NCBI GenBank assembly: GCA_949358305.1
Contig: OX442314.1
Coordinates: 37,547,211-37,607,210, forward strand
Direction of reading: 5' to 3'
DNA length: 60,000 bases
From: Strigamia acuminata
Taxonomy: Eukaryota; Arthropoda; Chilopoda; Geophilomorpha; Linotaeniidae
Within the stretch, counting starts at the first letter, position 1. Each line of letters opens with the position of its first letter. A model generated the notes under the pieces. That model saw only the letters and a list, made by a program, of their open reading frames with translations, had not been told where the DNA came from and did no database searches. Positions 1 through 10,834 of the stretch are shown one piece after another. The translations under genes were made by a program, and so were the position numbers.

Positions 1-465
1 TTTTTAATAATAAAATCCTACTTTAATAGTTTCCTTTCTGAGATGCGCCTGCTGGAGATAAGAAGAGAAGCATCACTGGATGAAAAAAATTGCATTAAAG
101 TCTTATTTACAACCTGTTTTCTTTCGCCTGAATTGCTTTTTTCATTCCATTATTCGATTGTACATTTTTTTATTTTTTTTATTTCGTCAAAACATCGCCT
201 CTGTGTGACACACGCGGAGTTAAATAACGTCAAACTAGTTTGCAGCTTGTCTTGTTTATTCGCACAGGGAGATAGTAAAGGTCGATATTGAGCCATAAAT
301 TCCTTCCCCTTTAAACTAAACTATGGGAACAATGATGGTAAACTCTCTTTATTTGTCCATCACCAAACAAGAGGCGAGTTTCGGCTATTAGTGCATAAAT
401 CTGACACTATCGGCGCCGGTGTTCCAAATTAAACCACTTGTAACGTCGGCAACACGTTTGTATAA
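1..465. other. Intergenic DNA upstream of the kinase gene
   Basis: AT-rich sequence with no ORF I can assign. The 82-codon frame at 43-291 has low-complexity Phe/Ser composition and no motif. Nothing else is recognised here. Confidence 0.5.
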
Positions 466-473
466 TATATAAA
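466..473 (+). promoter_or_regulatory. TATA box of the SRPK-like gene
   Basis: TATATAAA lies 38 bases before the ATG at 511. Initiation 25-30 bases downstream would leave a 5' UTR of only about 10-20 bases. The location fits a core promoter for the intronless kinase ORF. This is inferred from sequence alone. Confidence 0.5.
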
Positions 474-510
474 CGCCCGTCTACCTCAATATTTGCACTG
501 ATTTCTACCG

Positions 511-1581
511 ATGGATTCATTAGAATTGCTTGACCAAGCGTCTGCTTCTTCTCCACCGTCCGAACCTTCCGACCGGCAAGAAAACCCCGAGTTTTACTGC
601 ACAGGTGGTTATCACCCGGTAAAAATCGGCGACACGTGTCACACTCGCTACACCGTAGTCCGAAAACTCGGATGGGGTTTTTTCTCGACCGTGTGGCTGT
701 GCAACGATGTGCAGGAAAGCCGGCTTGTAGCGCTGAAAATCATGAGAAGCGCGCCCAAATTTGCGCAAACGGCCGCGCTCGAGATCGACTTGCTCAACCA
801 CACGCTGGAGTGCGACCCCGACGGTCGCCACAAGGGGAAAATCGTTCGCTTATTGGACACTTTTCGCATTTGCGGTGTCAACGGCGTCCACGAGTGCATG
901 GTGTTCGAGGTTTTGGGCGACGATCTGTACAAATTGATCCAAAGATCCGGAAAAAAAGGTCTCCCGTTGGCCGACGTGAAAACCATCGCCCGGAATCTCT
1001 TCGAAGCCGTGCACTTCCTGCACAATGTTTGCGACATCATTCACACGGATATCAAACCCGAAAATGTGTGTGTGACCGAGGATTTGTCGGTCACGTTGGC
1101 GGATCTTGGGAATGCGTGTTGTATTTTTTGTCATTACACCGACAATATTCAAACGCGTCCCTACAGGTGTCCAGAGGTCATCCTGAGGGCTGGATACACG
1201 ACCAAAGCCGATATTTGGAGCATTGCTTGCTTGGTGTTTGAATTGGCGACCGGGAATCTTTTGTTTCGGCCTCGTTTTGGTGCGAATTACGGCAGGAGTG
1301 ACAATCATTTGGCGCTGATGATTGGGTTGTTGGGGGATGTGCCGAAAGAGGCGGTTTTAGGAAGGAAAAACTTCAGCAAGTATTTTAGTGAGGACTGTAA
1401 GTTATTTCACTTTCCTGAAATCGAGTTTTGTGGTCTTTGTAAAGTGTTGACTAGTAAGTATCAGTGGGGCGTGGATGAAGCGAGCGAGTTTGCTGATTTT
1501 TTGTTGCCGATGTTGGCTTTTGATCCAAACGATCGAGCTTCTGCAAGAGATTCTCTCAGGCATAAGTGGTTGCGAGTTTAG
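511..1581 (+). CDS. SRPK-type serine/threonine protein kinase, intronless, no spacer insert
   Basis: This 356-residue ORF is a complete SR-protein kinase (SRPK) catalytic domain. Such kinases phosphorylate Arg-Ser dipeptides of splicing factors in cytoplasm and nucleus. Visible signatures are the glycine loop KLGWGFFSTVWL (residues 52-63), catalytic Lys76 in VALKIMRS, the IHTDIKPEN catalytic loop with Asp180 (HTD instead of HRD, as in SRPKs), DLG at 198-200 instead of DFG, and a C-terminal FADFLLPMLAFDPNDRA block followed by RHKWL. Typical SRPKs carry a 200-300-residue spacer between the catalytic loop and DLG; here the two are about 18 residues apart. There is no intron, although other genes in the window have many, so a retrogene is likely. 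The ORF is intact, GC-richer than its flanks and has its own TATA box, so it is probably expressed. The first ATG is used, and no upstream in-frame ATG competes. Confidence 0.9.
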   Translation: MDSLELLDQASASSPPSEPSDRQENPEFYCTGGYHPVKIGDTCHTRYTVVRKLGWGFFSTVWLCNDVQESRLVALKIMRSAPKFAQTAALEIDLLNHTLECDPDGRHKGKIVRLLDTFRICGVNGVHECMVFEVLGDDLYKLIQRSGKKGLPLADVKTIARNLFEAVHFLHNVCDIIHTDIKPENVCVTEDLSVTLADLGNACCIFCHYTDNIQTRPYRCPEVILRAGYTTKADIWSIACLVFELATGNLLFRPRFGANYGRSDNHLALMIGLLGDVPKEAVLGRKNFSKYFSEDCKLFHFPEIEFCGLCKVLTSKYQWGVDEASEFADFLLPMLAFDPNDRASARDSLRHKWLRV

Positions 1582-2117
1582 AAACGTGATTGGCGGGATA
1601 TTTGCTGATTGATGTTTGTGAAAAGTAGAAAGTTTTAGGGGAGTGTGGGAACGAACAAAGATGCCAACATCCAGGGAAAAAAATAAAATTGTGTTTCATA
1701 TAGAAAGTATAATTGTTTTATTTTATTATTAAAAATTTTGATAAAGGAGCCCCGAAAAAACCTTAAGCCCAGGGCCCCCAAAAAGCTAGATCCGCCCCTG
1801 ACACAGAGTAAGCCTACATTAGGAAGTTTCATTATACTGTATGAATGATTTTGCCTTTTGATTTTGCATTAATCACAAAATCATTATTTTTTGATGCCTC
1901 CAAAAATGGGATTACATTGAATTAACCCAGTCAATTTTGCAATTGTGTGATCTGGACAACTTTGTAATTTTTGAGTATTGCCATGTGATATCTGTTCTAC
2001 CAATCACATTCACATTCACTAAAGTACAAGAGAGTGAAAACACAAAATCCCAAAAACATCTAAAAGGTAGTTTTTGTGATTTTGATAAGAAGTGATTTTG
2101 AGGCTTGTGAAACTCAA
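1582..2117. other. Intergenic DNA with a hAT-type terminal motif
   Basis: AT-rich non-coding sequence. At about 1,747-1,802 the minus strand begins CAGGGGCGGATCTAGC and continues G/C-rich. That start resembles terminal repeats of many hAT transposons. I see no matching second terminus, so it is either a fragment or chance. Confidence 0.35.
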
Positions 2118-2504
2118 AACAAAATGGAGGCATCCAAGCTCTATCTAAGTGGCCAACTTGTATCCTTGTATATCATCAATATGCTAATGCATCCATGACT
2201 GTATAACAGCTAGGAAACTCAATTGATGGCTCTGGTGCAATCTGTGAAACTTATATTTATTAAAATGCACCTTTTTAAAAAAAATTTTGTTTTATCACAC
2301 AAATAGAACTAGTTATTTTGCATCACATTTTAAAATTGGTAAAATTGGTATAACTAAAACCCAATATGGTGGATAGGAAGTCATGTGACTATTTAAATAA
2401 TTGCAAAATTGCATAATCATGAGATTGTTTTTGCACCTGATTGTTAATCACAATTTGTGATGGCCACTTGGATTGAGCTTGGCTGCTGTCATTTTGCCAA
2501 AATA
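2118..2504. repeat. Possible MITE with ~45-bp imperfect inverted repeats
   Basis: The left arm at about 2,118-2,163 (AAACAAAATGGAGGCATCC, then CAAGCTC and AAGTGGCC) is an imperfect inverse copy of 2,456-2,504 (GGCCACTTGG, then GAGCTTGG). A related piece (GATGCCTCC) also occurs inverted at 1,893-1,908. There is no ORF between the arms. A non-autonomous foldback-like element is the likeliest reading. Target duplications are not evident. Confidence 0.4.
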
Positions 2505-2781
2505 GCAAAACTATACTCTAACTCATCATAAGAAGGGGACCAGTTCCTATTGGTCCGAGCCTGTTTACTCATTTCCTGTTACCCGTTTACTTTCACTAGG
2601 AAAAGTAGTTTTGTTGTGGTTTTATTTAGTTTGTTTATTTTTTATGTTTAAAATGATGTAAAATGACTAATATTTAATAATAAAATGATTTTAAAACTCT
2701 GGAAGCAATGTTTGAAGCTGTTACTTTTTCAAAACTCATGATTCTTCAGTTCGCTCAGTTTATCGGTTGCAATGCCAAAGG

Positions 2782-2941
2782 GCATTACATCATGATTTTC
2801 CAAAGGTCTATTGTTCATTTGACACAGGTTTCATTTTATGTACGCTGCAGTCATTAAGTGAAATTCATATTTACGAAATTCAAAGAAAAACTTTCAAGAA
2901 TACATACATAAAAAATCTTTGGTTGGATTTGTAATTTCGTT
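2782..2941 (+). repeat. Direct repeat copy 1 (pair with 4,362-4,500)
   Basis: This begins GCATTACATCATGATTTTCC and ends GGTTGGATTTGTAATTTCGT. The copy at 4,362-4,500 matches it closely, except that copy 1 has about 22 extra bases after GATTTTCCA. The two copies flank 1.4 kb of unrecognised sequence, so they may be long terminal repeats of a decayed element or two members of one dispersed family. Confidence 0.6.
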
Positions 2942-4361
2942 GCTGTGTTTTCAACTTTAATATTGGTTATTCTCCTCGTTATTCTCGGAGCACAGACCTT
3001 AGAATTTTGTTTTCTCTTGACTGTGATTTCCACAACAATTTGTTTCATAGTTGAAGATGCACCAATAAATAAAAAGAAAACACACACATTACTTCGGAAA
3101 GCAAGACTAAAAATACCAAAGGATCTCAGGATCTCACTCAAACCGAAGCTATTAGCAAAAAAAATTAACCACGAAACTGAAGAGGACATATTCCAAAGGT
3201 CTATTAGACCTTTGGAAAAATGAGGTCAGGTGATACGATCATGTGATCGAAACAATGCTGCAGCTGGTGGGGGGGGGGGGGCAAATGGCCAAACTTTAGC
3301 ATTACTTTTTAGGATTTTCTAACTAATTTGTTCGTTTTATACAGTAAGTATATTACAAAAAATAATTAAGAAAAATTTCAGTGTTTTTGACGTTTTAACA
3401 ACCTGAAAAATGGAATATTGATACAAAATTCTCCCAATCTCCCAAGAGATGTGCTTGATGATTTTATTAAGAGAAATAAATTCAACATTTCGGCAGAAAA
3501 TATAACCAATCCCAACTCAAAAAAGAGGAAATCTAGTCGACAGGTTATGGAATTTTATATAAGAGACTTTGAAATGTTCAAATCTCGTGTAATGTGGTTG
3601 ATTAAAGGATCATGTGATGCATCAATGGAGAGAAAAAAGTAAAATTTGTTTATAGTTACTAAAATTATGGACTTAATTGAAAATGCATCTTGTGAGTGTT
3701 TAGCTGGGTAAGTTATAAAAAATAATACTTGATAAATATATAAATATTAAAGATACATTTATACTTTTTAGTTTGCGAAAAGCTTGCACTCATGTGGGTG
3801 CAACTCTGTACTACTGGTATTTGTTCGACACTGATTCCTTTTGCCCAACAAACAAGGAAAATCAGTGGAAAATTCCTGCCAGAAATGTTACAGGAAGGAG
3901 AATCTGAGAATTGACATTTCAAAACACTAAACGGACTGAAAATCAAAGAGATAGTAGTTACTACCAACCAGTAACAACTTATTTCGATCCAAGATCCCTG
4001 AAATATAGAAATGGATCTATGAACACACAAAGACAGCATGATTTACAAAGACTTGTAGAATCATTTCGAAAATCTCATCCTAATAATGGAGGGAGCGATT
4101 CGACTGTTTTTTGTGACTTGAAATTGTGAACCACAGCCATTTGCTTGTACAAATGTTTAGTAATCTCTTATTTTTTGGAAATTTAATAAAATTAACCTTT
4201 TCTCTTTTGCTTCTTGGGGAACACAAGGCGACACAACATGTATGGTTAGGCATTTTCTTGTATTTTAGAACAATTGTTGCCCTCCCCCCCCCCCTCTATG
4301 AGAAAAACCATGCACAATGCAATTTCAAAATATGTCACATTATTGTGGGCGGAGCCAATGC
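2942..4361. other. Interior between the direct repeats, unrecognised
   Basis: Contains small plus-strand frames at 2,945-3,223, 3,418-3,642 and 3,911-4,129, none with a motif I recognise. It also has a G homopolymer near 3,269 and a C homopolymer near 4,283. It could be the body of an old non-autonomous element bounded by the flanking direct repeats. No function is assigned. Confidence 0.35.
3191..3217. repeat. Near-perfect 12-bp palindrome with 3-base loop
   Basis: TTCCAAAGGTCT, then ATT, then AGACCTTTGGAA. The left half (TTCCAAAGGTCTATT) also occurs at 2,797-2,811, inside direct-repeat copy 1. The palindrome therefore probably arose from that repeat family. Confidence 0.6.
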
Positions 4362-4500
4362 GCATTACATCATGATTTTCCACGGGTTTCATTTTATGTA
4401 AGCTGCAGTCATTTTTTGAAATTCATATTTAGGAAATTTAAAGAAAAACTTTCAAGAATACATACATAAAAAAATCTTTGGTTGGATTTGTAATTTCGTT
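4362..4500 (+). repeat. Direct repeat copy 2 (pair with 2,782-2,941)
   Basis: Partner of the 2,782-2,941 copy in the same orientation. It lacks the roughly 22-base segment that follows GATTTTCCA in copy 1. See that entry for the alignment. Confidence 0.6.
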
Positions 4501-4554
4501 TATTAATTTCGTTTTAATTTTCGTTTTTCATTCCTATTTATTTTTTTCTTAATT

Positions 4555-5010
4555 CCAGATGCCGGCACACACAAACACGCGACGAGGAAGAGCGCTACAT
4601 CAACACCAGTTCGCACGTATCGGTTTCTTTCTTTATTCTGTGACCGTCAGGCCACCTGGGGTGACCTACGTCACTGCCACACACCACCATACGGCCCCAA
4701 GATCACCCCCTGATTGGGCAAGGTGATCTAGCCTGGGGGAAGGAGGGAGCTGAGTGGTGTGGGGAGGAGTTGCAGAGAGAGAGAGAGTGCGGACACCGAC
4801 CAGGACGGTCGTGTGTTGACAGAGTTCCAGGGTGTTGTAGTTGACGAGGGGACAAGACGTGTCCCGGCTGAGAGGACTCTGCACTCCTTCCCATTCACCA
4901 CAGCGATGCTCAGTATCTGGGTTCACCACCCAATACAGCCTCCATGAGTGGTCACTGCGGGCTGTAGGTAAGTACAGCATGAATGTAATGTTGAACCGAC
5001 CATCGCGAGC
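4555..5010. other. GC-rich island, unassigned
   Basis: About 450 bases clearly richer in G+C than the flanks, with open frames on both strands (minus 4,666-5,013; plus 4,841-5,107). None shows a recognisable motif. The sharp compositional edges suggest an inserted sequence such as an LTR fragment, but I see no termini. Confidence 0.3.
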
Positions 5011-5285
5011 CATCGTCGGCCAAAAACCAAGAAATATTTTTTTTACTATTTTCCTTGCCTGGATGAAGCATGCACGAAAAATTTTACTCTATATATCTGC
5101 AAAGTGATCACTGGTCACTTCCTATCAATAGTTGCAGTCCTGGTGCAGCACTGGAAACAGTCCCGGAAACATCCCCGGAAACCGTCATCCAACCAATGAG
5201 ACACCGGAACCAGCACTTCCATGTGAAATGGGATAACATTCTCTCGCCCTTCTATCTCTCGTCCACGCAATCTATCAACAAGGGA

Positions 5286-5343
5286 ATTAAAGGGGAGTTT
5301 CTTCTTATTAATTCGAACTCATATTCAGTTATTGGTGTGTTTA
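5286..5343 (+). repeat. Dispersed repeat: polypurine tract plus start of a Copia-like LTR
   Basis: ATTAAAGGGGAGTTTCTTCT and the following 38 bases match 33,864-33,922 closely. At 33.8 kb the same block follows a Copia-type RNase H tail, so AAAGGGGAG is probably a polypurine tract and the remainder the first bases of a 3' LTR. No coding remains are visible upstream of this copy. Confidence 0.5.
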
Positions 5344-6319
5344 AAACATATTTATTACAAAAAGAAACTGAGATTAATTAATTTTGAGACTTAACCATGT
5401 TCCTTCATTTTATCCTAATTTGCCTTAATGGAATGTGTAATTGGTGCAAATAAAATTTCTGCAAAACTTTATCCAGAGATAGGGTTGTGTGCAGCAAATA
5501 TTAAACTCTCTATTAGGTTAGGTCTGAAACTAATCCCAAATGAGTCCTGGGTATCCAGTTCCTGTTGGTCAGGAATGGAAGAATTCTTGGATGCTTGGAT
5601 TCCATTGGAAATTCATATTTTCTTGAATTTCATTGGAGATTCAAAATCCCATGTTTTACTATATGTAGAGAGTGCAATGCATGTCTTCCTGTTAGCAGTC
5701 CGCAATCACATTTCACTGCTTGCTTGTCTGGCTTTCCTTTGACTTTGATATTGAATTTTCCTTTGACTTTAGTTTTGAATTTGGATTTGCATTTTTAGAC
5801 AACATAGAATAGTGCCTATTGTGCATATAAGGTAAATAGCTTGCTGTCTGGCTGCTTTTCCTTTAATATTTAATTTTTGCAATAACTCGTAAGTTTGTGC
5901 TAAAGTAGCTGTGTAGAAATGTAGGAATTATAAATTTTTTTTCCATATTAATACATCTTCTAAAATTACAGTGCTGGAATATGCCATGTTATTCTAAGGA
6001 CTGTGCTATGTTACTGTTTTCCGCTTTGAGACATCAATCTGCAGGAATTAGTGAGTTCGAGTTTGTAATTAGGAAAGGTGAAATTTTGAACTTTTTTTTG
6101 TATAGCGAGTTTATTTTGTTTTGTTTTACTTTTTTAGTTGCCGCGGTTTGGCTAAAAAATTCTACTTGTCCATATCATAAGTCGAGGGGCCCTTGAGCTT
6201 CGAATAAATAGAGCATGTGGAAATGACTAGCTTCCTTTTTTTCCAGATGCTTTATTCTTCAGGAATTTCAAACCCTTCCAAATCGACCTAGTGTATTAAC
6301 AGTAAATTGTCCAAGTGTA
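5344..6319. other. Intergenic, nothing recognised
   Basis: AT-rich sequence. Plus frames such as 5,428-5,742 and 5,981-6,196 lack motifs and look like chance or intron-like ORFs. Confidence 0.4.
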
Positions 6320-6960
6320 CTACGGTATGTGGTAAAGCAATATCACCCGTTCTTTGACGAATTTTATCGATTCCAGTTGGAACAATGCGAATACTGTCCT
6401 GTCCAAACGCGAGTCGATCCCCGGACTGACTCGACCTGCTGTAGCCTGGCGTTTTTTCGTCTGACGGTCAAGCGCTCGTGGCAGCATTTTTCCTTTGGTT
6501 TGCCCCAATGGGCTTGACCAAGAAATTTTTGGAGATGTGGTACTCCATCCGGCTCGATCCACCAACTAGTCGAGCCGAACTAGTCAAGCAATAGCTCGAG
6601 GCGAAAGACCTCGAGATTCCGCTTCTCGTTTACGACGAGAATGGACACACGCACAAGTCGCGTGGCGCCACAAACAGTCAGGTGCGACCATTCTGAAGCA
6701 CTTCTCCAGCCACTTTCATCCGACGTTTATGTGCGCATTTAGGCCCCCGCGCAAATGAATTGCGCTCCATTTTTGTAAGATTAGGAGATATGTTAAACAT
6801 TTATGGTCAGAAGCTCCTCCCGCTCTCGGAAGTTATGTTGAGGGTCATAAATTCGTGTTGGTTGTGACTCAATTGGTCAATTCCGAGGATTCGCTTAATT
6901 TAGAACTGTTGCTGAAGAATCTGGGCATTGAACAAAGGAGGAGAGTCTTGGCTTAGTGTC
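6320..6960 (+). pseudogene. Decayed coding sequence of unknown family
   Basis: A GC-richer stretch reads in one plus frame, from about 6,329, as protein-like sequence. Around 6,508 the frame shifts and continues as LTKKFLEMWYSIRLDPPTSR and then LVYDENGHTHKSRG, with a TAG at about 6,590 and a TGA near 6,693. Interrupted but protein-like text of this kind is typical of a dead transposon gene. I do not recognise the family. Confidence 0.35.
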
Positions 6961-7149
6961 ATTTAATTTGATGTTATATATAATGATGTTTGAGCCAGAT
7001 CTAAATCGTGAAAACATTATCATAACGTCAATTGATGATATGCCCTGCATAGTTGCTGTTGCTAGGGAGAAACTAAAATGTATAAGTTAATGCATTGTTA
7101 AAACTTATTGGTCAATTTGGCTTAAAACTTTCTTTACTTCTCTTTTCAG

Positions 7150-7595
7150 CTTAATAATTTAAACAACCAAGAGGAACACAAGAATTTATCAGAAAGTGGA
7201 TGGTGCTTTCTAAATGGACATCCTAAGATATACACAGCGAGCATGAATAACGAGGAATTGATTATAAAAAACATCTACTTATATACTGTGTACTACAGGT
7301 AATTGCATTAATGCTTTTTATTTAAATGGTTTTAAATATTTTTCTTTTAAGAAATTTAGAACTGGCTGAAATTAAAGCTTTTAAAAACGGGTTGAACCTG
7401 ATAAACCCAAACTTTGTTAATTTCATTAAAATTCATTGGGAGCTATTTCTCCCTCTTTTTGTTCAACTGACATGCAGTATCACCAGAGATAAATTCAAGG
7501 AGTTATACCACATTCTGTATTCAGTAGAAGGCAGCAACAGGGGAGCTGAAGAAGAAATATCATTGGAAGAAATTTTTAGTAGACATTCAACATAA
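7150..7595 (+). CDS. Putative spliced exons of an unrecognised gene
   Basis: Two exons join cleanly. The first (7,150-7,298) follows a CTTTTCAG acceptor and ends TACTACAG before GTAATT, in phase 2. The second (7,352-7,595) follows CTTTTAAG, continues in the same phase (AG+A) and ends at a TAA. The joined product is about 130 residues, rich in Leu/Ile/Asn, with a C-terminal acidic stretch (GAEEEISLEEIF). A possible upstream exon around 6,985-7,080 does not join in phase. It could be the 3' end of a gene or of a domesticated transposon. The phase-consistent splice is the main support. Confidence 0.35.
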
Positions 7596-8025
7596 GTATT
7601 TAAAATATAAAATATTTGATTCTTTTATTTTTAACTAACCGGTAATTTTCTTATGAAAAAAGGCTGCCTGTTGAATTTGAAGATTTGCTGGCAACAAAAT
7701 TCCACCACTAGGATTTGAAAAAAGACTTACATTTGCATCTACATACACTCATCACGTAAAGATGTGAGATTCTTTGGGACAGAAGAGCAACAAGTGGCAG
7801 TCAAGATGATTATAAACGAATTATAATCAAGTGATTGATTGGGTAATTTTAGGAGGTATGTGGAAACGATGTAGCAATTTGATGCGTCTTATAAGGGAGC
7901 AAATACAAAAAAAAATGGGGAAAGACAAAAGTATAAGACCTCAAATAAATTTGTCGAGTACCACAAGTGACCAAACGACCACTTTAGAATACAGAGAACT
8001 GATAATGTGATTCAAAAACAAGCGC
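7596..8025. other. Intergenic, nothing recognised
   Basis: AT-rich, with no supported ORF or repeat. Confidence 0.4.
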
Positions 8026-8130
8026 AAGAAAATGTAAATGCAACATTCATAGAGGAATGCAGTCTTACAATACGAAATTATGTAAATGCCGCACACATTT
8101 CGGAATGCGGGTTTACAATACAAGCGCGTA
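8026..8130 (+). repeat. Two copies of a ~50-bp tandem repeat shared with 35.2 kb
   Basis: The units read roughly AATGTAAATGCMRCATTCAT, then AGGAATGCRG and YTTACAATAC. Two diverged units lie here and three at 35,232-35,352. Both arrays are followed by similar GTTCGAACGAC-type sequence, which suggests that the repeat belongs to one dispersed element family. Confidence 0.55.
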
Positions 8131-9166
8131 AAAAATCCCACAACCACAGAAAATTGACCGAGCTGACGTGCGGTTCGGTTCGAACGACTCAAGTTGGCGA
8201 GCCTTTGGAATTTGAATGATTTGATCAAAGAGATGATCGTTATATCTTATCACCAGATGATATAATAAATAAAAATATGACAATTTGGCGAAATATTAAA
8301 AGAATAGATCTTCAACACGGATCTGAGAAAATGGAATTTTAACCCGAAACATTTCGATCGGAGTGAAATAAACAAAAACTTACAAAATACTTAAATGCAC
8401 ATTGAAGTAGCAGATAATTTTCACAGAGAATAACCGAATTCGAACTGAAAATCCTGTTCAAAAATCGCCATCAACGAACCAAACCGGAGACGAAGCAAAC
8501 GTGGCGAGCAGAACAAAGACACAAATCATTCTACGGGGCCTACAATTTTTAAACACGGATAATTATTTACGAGTAGAACGAATCTTCTATGCTGAAGATT
8601 TAAAACGTCACGACCTGATCAAATTACGATTGTGTCATATAAAAATTGGTCATTTTCAAAATTGAAGAAAAAAATTGTACTGGAAAATTGTTTTGGAAAA
8701 TAAATACATTCTAACTGTACAGTTTATATTGATTTTTAACCAAAATTAAAACTTAAAAAAAAAAATGGAAAAATTGCTTCAAAAAAATTCAGTTCTTCAC
8801 AATTCAATTTTGTACAGCTTACGGTAGCAGAAGTCAAAAGAACACAAATCTGTCATTCAGCTTCGGTTAATATGCAACTTTGTGTTTTTCTGCTCAAAAT
8901 GAATCCAAGCTTCCAAATATTATGAAATTATACATTGGGAACATCCAATAATTAAAAATTTTGGATACAAATAATACAAACCATGACTAACTCACTACAA
9001 ATTTAACTGCCTGCATAATTTTAAAATTTGGAAGGAAAAAATAGAAACTGACACAAAATTCTTATTTTAGTCATCACGCTGGCAAACATGTTAGAAGAAA
9101 ATATCTGTTTATTACATTTGCCAAATTTGTCATATTTGTCACCGAAAAACTGGAGAAATAGGAAGA
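8131..9166. other. Intergenic, AT-rich
   Basis: No ORF, RNA gene or repeat that I can support. Confidence 0.4.
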
Positions 9167-9421
9167 ATGACTTTAAGAACTAGTATTAAAGGAATCATTA
9201 AAATTGGAAATAATTGTCCAGCACGAATTTTGACAACACAGAATAAGAATTCTGGAAAGTTATCTGTCAAATTTATTTCATCAAATAATCACTATTTAAC
9301 CTTTGAATTAACAAAGCATCATCCACTCCATTACACCACTTTAAATTGCCTAAAAGAACAGTTGTCAATCCCACCAGCAGCAATTCAGAGAATGAATGCT
9401 GCAACAAAATATTTTAACTAG
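9167..9421 (+). pseudogene. Small ORF, possibly the N-terminal zinc-binding part of a MULE transposase
   Basis: An 84-codon ORF carries a CPARI motif followed by a spaced histidine set (NNHYLTF, then KHHPLHY) and QLSIPPAAI. A CxARI stretch plus distal histidines is the layout I associate with zinc-finger segments preceding MULE-type transposases. MULE catalytic remains lie 700 bases downstream on the same strand. The link is an inference; the intervening sequence is decayed. Confidence 0.3.
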
Positions 9422-9892
9422 GGAAAAGCGTGAAAATAAAATAAAATTGACCAAAGAACATTTTTATAAGTCTTAGAAACCTAAAAGGAATTAATCATAA
9501 GCTCAAGGAAAGTTCATGTTTGTACACAGATTTCAAAACCTAAATTATGTTGGAATTTGAGCCCACTCTGAACTACAACTCAAAACCAACAACTGTAAAA
9601 ACTGGTGTTTTACCCCAAGTTCACATTCCCTTTAATGTCATTCATTTATTTGCTTTTTTTGTGTTTGATTTCATAACAATTTATTTTGGGCGCACATTCC
9701 CATTAATGTGCCATTTTGGTTTTTATTTTGCATTTCCCTTTAATGTGTAAAATTATTGTTATTTTTATGAAACTTGATTTAATAATATTTTTCATTTGAC
9801 ATTTGCTTTTATTAATTCTTATTATAATACCTTGGTGTCTTTATTTGCTAATTTTCATATCTCTTGAATTGACATTTCACATTTGCATTTAT

Positions 9893-9965
9893 TATATTTT
9901 TATTATGTTTTATTATGTTTTATTATGTTTTATTATGTTTATTATGTTTTTATTATGTTTATGTT
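9893..9965 (+). repeat. TATTATGTTT minisatellite
   Basis: About seven tandem copies of a 9-10-base unit (TTTTATTATG / TTTATTATG). A simple local repeat. Confidence 0.85.
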
Positions 9966-10059
9966 TTTGATAATTTTTTTTACAGTATGCCGCGACCGGT
10001 TGCCATGTCAATTATGCACATTGTTTTTGTCTACGTCCAGTTTCTACGGACCTCCAATT

Positions 10060-10780
10060 AGTATAAAATTTTCATTGTTTATGAAAAGCCATTTAATAAC
10101 AAATCGCGTTAACCGTAGGATCTACCTATTCGAAAATTATGTGCGAGAGAAGTGGATTAATTTGGTCGGTGTGGATAGAATGACGGTCGATAATCAGACA
10201 CACCGAACCAATAATGCAGTAGAGTCTTACCACGCAGGATTAGTCCGGAAAATTAAAATTTCCCACCCAAATGTTTGGTCCTTCCTCTCATATCTTCGCC
10301 AGCTGGAACACATTGCGTATAAGGACTATGTTTGCCTTCAGGAGGGACGAAGTCCACGACGTACACAAGCTTTAAAATACGCAAGCAATAACAGATGCAT
10401 CAAGGAAGCCATCCGGCTTTATAGGAATGGTACACTGGATATCCCCCAATACCTATTGCATCTGGTCCATGCGGCACCAAATTTTGCAAATCGTCGTGGA
10501 GGTCGTCGACAACCCCACCTAGTCAGACAGCGAGGAAGGAATCAACGACCAAGAAATGTTGCAAGAAATGTTGCAAGAATTGTAGTTGCTGAAGAGGAGG
10601 TCGAGGAGGATGTCGAAGCAAACGTAGAAGCGGAAGATGAACCGCAACTCCAAACACAAAATATAGACGAAATTCCCGATCCGATGTGCATGATTTGTGT
10701 GACGGCTGTCAGTATTGAAAAACTCCAGGACCGATTCCACAATGATGGCACCCATAGACATCACGAGAAACGAATTTACA
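10060..10780 (+). pseudogene. MULE (Mutator-like) transposase C-terminal part
   Basis: Within the open frame 9,883-10,914, the part from about 10,100 reads as the C-terminal half of a Mutator-like transposase. Key text is HRTNNAVESYHAGL followed by HPNVWSFLSYL, the RTNNxVEsxH block typical of MULEs. A basic/acidic tail (about 10,500-10,680) and a CMIC motif follow. The catalytic N-terminal half is missing, and upstream sequence is simple repeat, so this copy is dead. The frame continues without a stop into unrelated hAT sequence from about 10,780, making the ORF a chance chimera. Confidence 0.65.
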
Positions 10781-10834
10781 GCTTTCAACAGTTTTCTGGC
10801 ACTCCAAGAGGAAAAAAACCCCTTACATTAGTGG

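Noticed and set aside
4666-5013. 115-codon minus ORF in the GC-rich island
   Set aside because: Overlapping open frames on both strands are explained by GC content; no motif.
9596-9750. Repeated CATTCCCTTTAATGT words as regulatory sites
   Set aside because: Only three loose copies in AT-rich sequence next to dead transposons.
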